Of a stretch of 64,000 nt of DNA, positions 62,053 to 64,000 are shown one piece after another; the first letter of the stretch is position 1; every line of letters starts with the position of its first letter. The stretch lies in assembly GCF_000710615.1 (NCBI RefSeq), contig NZ_JDTH01000002.1, forward strand, positions 1,294,082-1,358,081, written 5' to 3'. Made by a program: the position numbers and the translations under genes. The notes beneath the pieces were generated by a model. The model did not search any database and was not told where the DNA came from. It saw nothing but the letters and a program-made list of their open reading frames with translations. The stretch comes from Haladaptatus cibarius D43. Its GTDB lineage: Archaea > Halobacteriota > Halobacteria > Halobacteriales > Haladaptataceae.

Positions 62053-63039
62053 ATGCCTCCGACGACTGACGACTCGTCTGACAGTGAGCAGAAAGCGGAA
62101 TCGAAGACGAGTCGAGGGCATTCGACTCCGGAGTCATCGACGGCGGAACAACCGCTTCGAGTCGGGGTTCTCCTTCCCGGCGAGACGGTTCCCGCGTGGA
62201 TGAAACGCGCCATCGAGCGCATGGTCGCGGAGACGAACGTCGAGATTACGCATCTCGTTATCAACGACGACGCAGGGCCCGACGACCTCAGTGATTACCG
62301 TGCGGGGTCGTTTCCCGGCGGCGTTCTGGAGTACATTTCGTGTAGCGTCGAACGACTGCGGAAACATCTCCTATGGTCGTTGACCGGTGTTGCTCGGCAG
62401 TTCGCGGAAACACCCGACTACCAAGAGCCGAAAGCAATCGATTCTATCGCGGGGTTTTCGGGTGCAAAACGGTTGTACTGCCAACCCCTTCCGGCGTCCG
62501 GATTCGGCAATCTCCTCCCCGACGATGTGGCCGAGGAAGTCGGCGAAAACACGGATGCCGTCATCCGATTCGGGTTCGGCGTGCTGAAAGGCGAATTTTT
62601 GGAGATGCCGACCCACGGCGTGTTGAGTTTTCATCGCGGGGACTTGGAGACCTACCGCGGGCAGCCGGGCGGGTTGTGGGAGTTTTTGAACGACGAACCG
62701 ACGGCGGGCATCACGCTCCAGCGAATCAGCGAGACGTTGGACGGCGGGGAAATCATCGCCGAACGGACGGTCGATATTTCCGACGCTCGAACGTGGCGCG
62801 AGATAGAGCGTCGGCAAATCGCCGTCTGTGAACAACAGCTCGCGGTCGGTGTCCGCCGACTGCGAGATTCGACGTTCGAACCGACTACCCCGGATTCGCT
62901 CGGCACTCTGTACACCATGCCGACGGGCGTGGATGTCGTTCGCTACGTCTGTAAAACTGCAATCGGAACCCTCTGCAGGGATAGACAGACCGGAACGAGG
63001 GAAAGCAGTCAGACGCAGCGCGAACGCGACGTTACGTGA
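62053..63039 (+). CDS. Formyltransferase-like protein
   Basis: 328 residues from ATG 62053. After a 35-residue acidic lead, LRVGVLLPGETVPAWM opens a Rossmann-like formyl transferase N-domain. The hallmark THGVLSFHRGDLETYRGQPGGLWEFLNDEPTAGITLQRISETLDGGEIIAER is similar to methionyl-tRNA/UDP-sugar formyltransferases (the LPxxRGxxP loop is replaced by YRGQPGG). The C-terminal domain of Fmt is missing. It may use 10-formyl-tetrahydrofolate on a sugar-nucleotide. No glycosylation genes are seen here. Confidence 0.75.
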   Translation: MPPTTDDSSDSEQKAESKTSRGHSTPESSTAEQPLRVGVLLPGETVPAWMKRAIERMVAETNVEITHLVINDDAGPDDLSDYRAGSFPGGVLEYISCSVERLRKHLLWSLTGVARQFAETPDYQEPKAIDSIAGFSGAKRLYCQPLPASGFGNLLPDDVAEEVGENTDAVIRFGFGVLKGEFLEMPTHGVLSFHRGDLETYRGQPGGLWEFLNDEPTAGITLQRISETLDGGEIIAERTVDISDARTWREIERRQIAVCEQQLAVGVRRLRDSTFEPTTPDSLGTLYTMPTGVDVVRYVCKTAIGTLCRDRQTGTRESSQTQRERDVT

Positions 63040-63086
63040 AGATTCGAAACGACCGCAAAAGATGAAAGCGATTGGTGTGTCAGCCG

Positions 63087-63710
63087 TCAGACTGTAACTG
63101 CCTTCTGCTGTGAGAGCGACTGCGGGACGGAGACTTGATACGTCGTGGTTGAACCGTACTGCGTCGTAATCGTCACTTCTGCCGTGTCACCCTCTCCCAG
63201 ACCCAATCCATCGTCGCTGAGGTGGTAGGCTGGAATCGTCAATCTAAGACGGTCGTCCTGCGAATTGAGAACCGGACGGGAGCGGTCAGTGTCCTTGATG
63301 GGACTGATAGCGAACTCGTCGTTCTCCGGTGCGACGATGACGGTGTTGCCATCTATCGAGGAGTTGTTACCGACGAGCGTCGTCGCGCTGTCCGGCCCTA
63401 TCCACTGGACGGTAGCCGTGGAGAGATTGATGTCGTCAGACCCCGACCCACGCATGACAGTAAAGTTGACGAAATCGACGTGCTTGTCGTCCGTGACGTT
63501 ACCGTAGGTGCTGACGACCTGCACGCGATTCGAAACCTGCGCACTACTTTCTTCACCTGTCTGTTCGGACTTCGACTGAAGGAATCCCGCTGTGTTGATG
63601 AGAACCCCCGCCGCAATCGCGGCGACCAACACCATCGCAATGAACACGATGAGTGTCCCAATACCGACTTGACCTCTGTTGTTGAGGCGCGTTTCGAGTG
63701 TGTCTTTCAT
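63087..63710 (-). CDS. arlB: Archaellin (flagellin)
   Basis: 207 residues from ATG 63710. The class III signal peptide [29 protein letters not shown], cut after the Gly, is the archaellin start. The mature globular part has potential N-glycosylation sequons (NVT, NFT, NLS, NSS). Acidic residues are frequent. Assembled into the archaellum filament. No other archaellum genes are in view. It may be a single or secondary archaellin. Confidence 0.93.
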   Translation of the reverse strand: MKDTLETRLNNRGQVGIGTLIVFIAMVLVAAIAAGVLINTAGFLQSKSEQTGEESSAQVSNRVQVVSTYGNVTDDKHVDFVNFTVMRGSGSDDINLSTATVQWIGPDSATTLVGNNSSIDGNTVIVAPENDEFAISPIKDTDRSRPVLNSQDDRLRLTIPAYHLSDDGLGLGEGDTAEVTITTQYGSTTTYQVSVPQSLSQQKAVTV

Positions 63711-63907
63711 TATTTCTCGTGGCCCGGAAACCCGGACACTCATGAGCATGTCCAAAGCAGTCGGTTAACTCTTCCTGTATCCTACCAGATTTATTTTATT
63801 TCCATTCGCTAGCTAAAACGATGCATTAAGGCAATTAGACCCTATAAACCGCAATAACATAGAGAATAGATAAAATATATTATGGTTAGATCAGGAAGTT
63901 CAGGCCG

Positions 63908-64000
63908 CTATTTCTCGGCAGGTCGTGACTCCTCTGCAACCTCGTACAGCGGATTCGGAACCGTGCCGTGCTCGGAGGCGTGTGGCCGCCCATCCGCATC
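63908..64000 (-). CDS. C-terminal fragment of a gene leaving the window
   Basis: The minus strand is open from the window edge to a TAG at 63908-63910, encoding 30 residues (GRPHASEHGTVPNPLYEVAEE and a short tail). Codons end mostly in G/C. Too short to assign. Confidence 0.55.
   Translation of the reverse strand, partial: DADGRPHASEHGTVPNPLYEVAEESRPAEK

Noticed and set aside
1-64000. tRNA, rRNA or CRISPR arrays
   Set aside because: I scanned the gaps for tRNA-like T-loops and regular repeats and saw none; most gaps are too short or too AT-rich.

Overview
The window is chromosomal-type DNA from a haloarchaeon (class Halobacteria). Evidence: strongly acidic proteins, G/C-ending codons, Tat signals with lipoboxes on secreted proteins, leaderless genes behind TATA-like boxes, an archaellin, an archaeal pilus operon, haloarchaeal families (DICT, AbrB-PhoU) and DtxR/SirR-type palindromes. 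A Haladaptatus-like genus is possible, but this is only an impression. I see no rRNA, tRNA, CRISPR array or intact insertion sequence.

Layout. 0.1-1.2 kb: FAD oxidoreductase. 1.3-6.2 kb: a class II lanthipeptide locus, with a LanM synthetase, a 49-residue precursor gene directly upstream of it, and a divergent MFS exporter. 6.2-10.0 kb: two tandem luciferase-like monooxygenases sharing a near-identical tract, and a SolA-type amine oxidase. 10.2-13.7 kb: small membrane and sensory genes, including a DICT protein. 13.7-19.2 kb: phosphate uptake operon pstS-C-A-B followed by an AbrB-PhoU regulator that carries a frameshift. 19.5-21.4 kb: NhaP-type antiporter. 21.9-27.9 kb: complete peptide ABC importer (dppABCDF-like). 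28.0-37.8 kb: accessory metabolic genes, two genes behind palindromic iron-box-like operators (a 46-residue microprotein and an IucB-like acetyltransferase), a secreted Cys-rich halocin-like protein beside an MFS gene, an amidase and an AbgA-like peptidase. 37.9-40.0 kb: AT-rich cassette of four small membrane or secreted proteins.

40.4-56.0 kb is the archaeal type IV pilus locus: VirB11/PilB-like ATPase, TadC-like membrane protein and five pilin-like proteins with overlapping starts and stops. The ATPase and TadC genes, which normally adjoin in haloarchaea, are separated here by about 8.7 kb of AT-richer DNA. That insert holds an MFS exporter, two adenylate-kinase-like enzymes, a GNAT acetyltransferase, a SelD/AIR-synthase-like enzyme translationally coupled to an NMN-adenylyltransferase-like enzyme, a 653-residue protein with a possible caspase-like dyad and a zinc ribbon, and a 34-codon ORF with a perfect Shine-Dalgarno sequence. 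It looks like an uncharacterised biosynthetic cassette and, with the lanthipeptide locus, is the best candidate for an undescribed system.

56.3-64 kb: a DsbA-FNT fusion transporter, rhodanese/metallo-beta-lactamase enzyme, cation exchanger, universal stress protein, formyltransferase-like protein, archaellin, and the end of a gene leaving the window.
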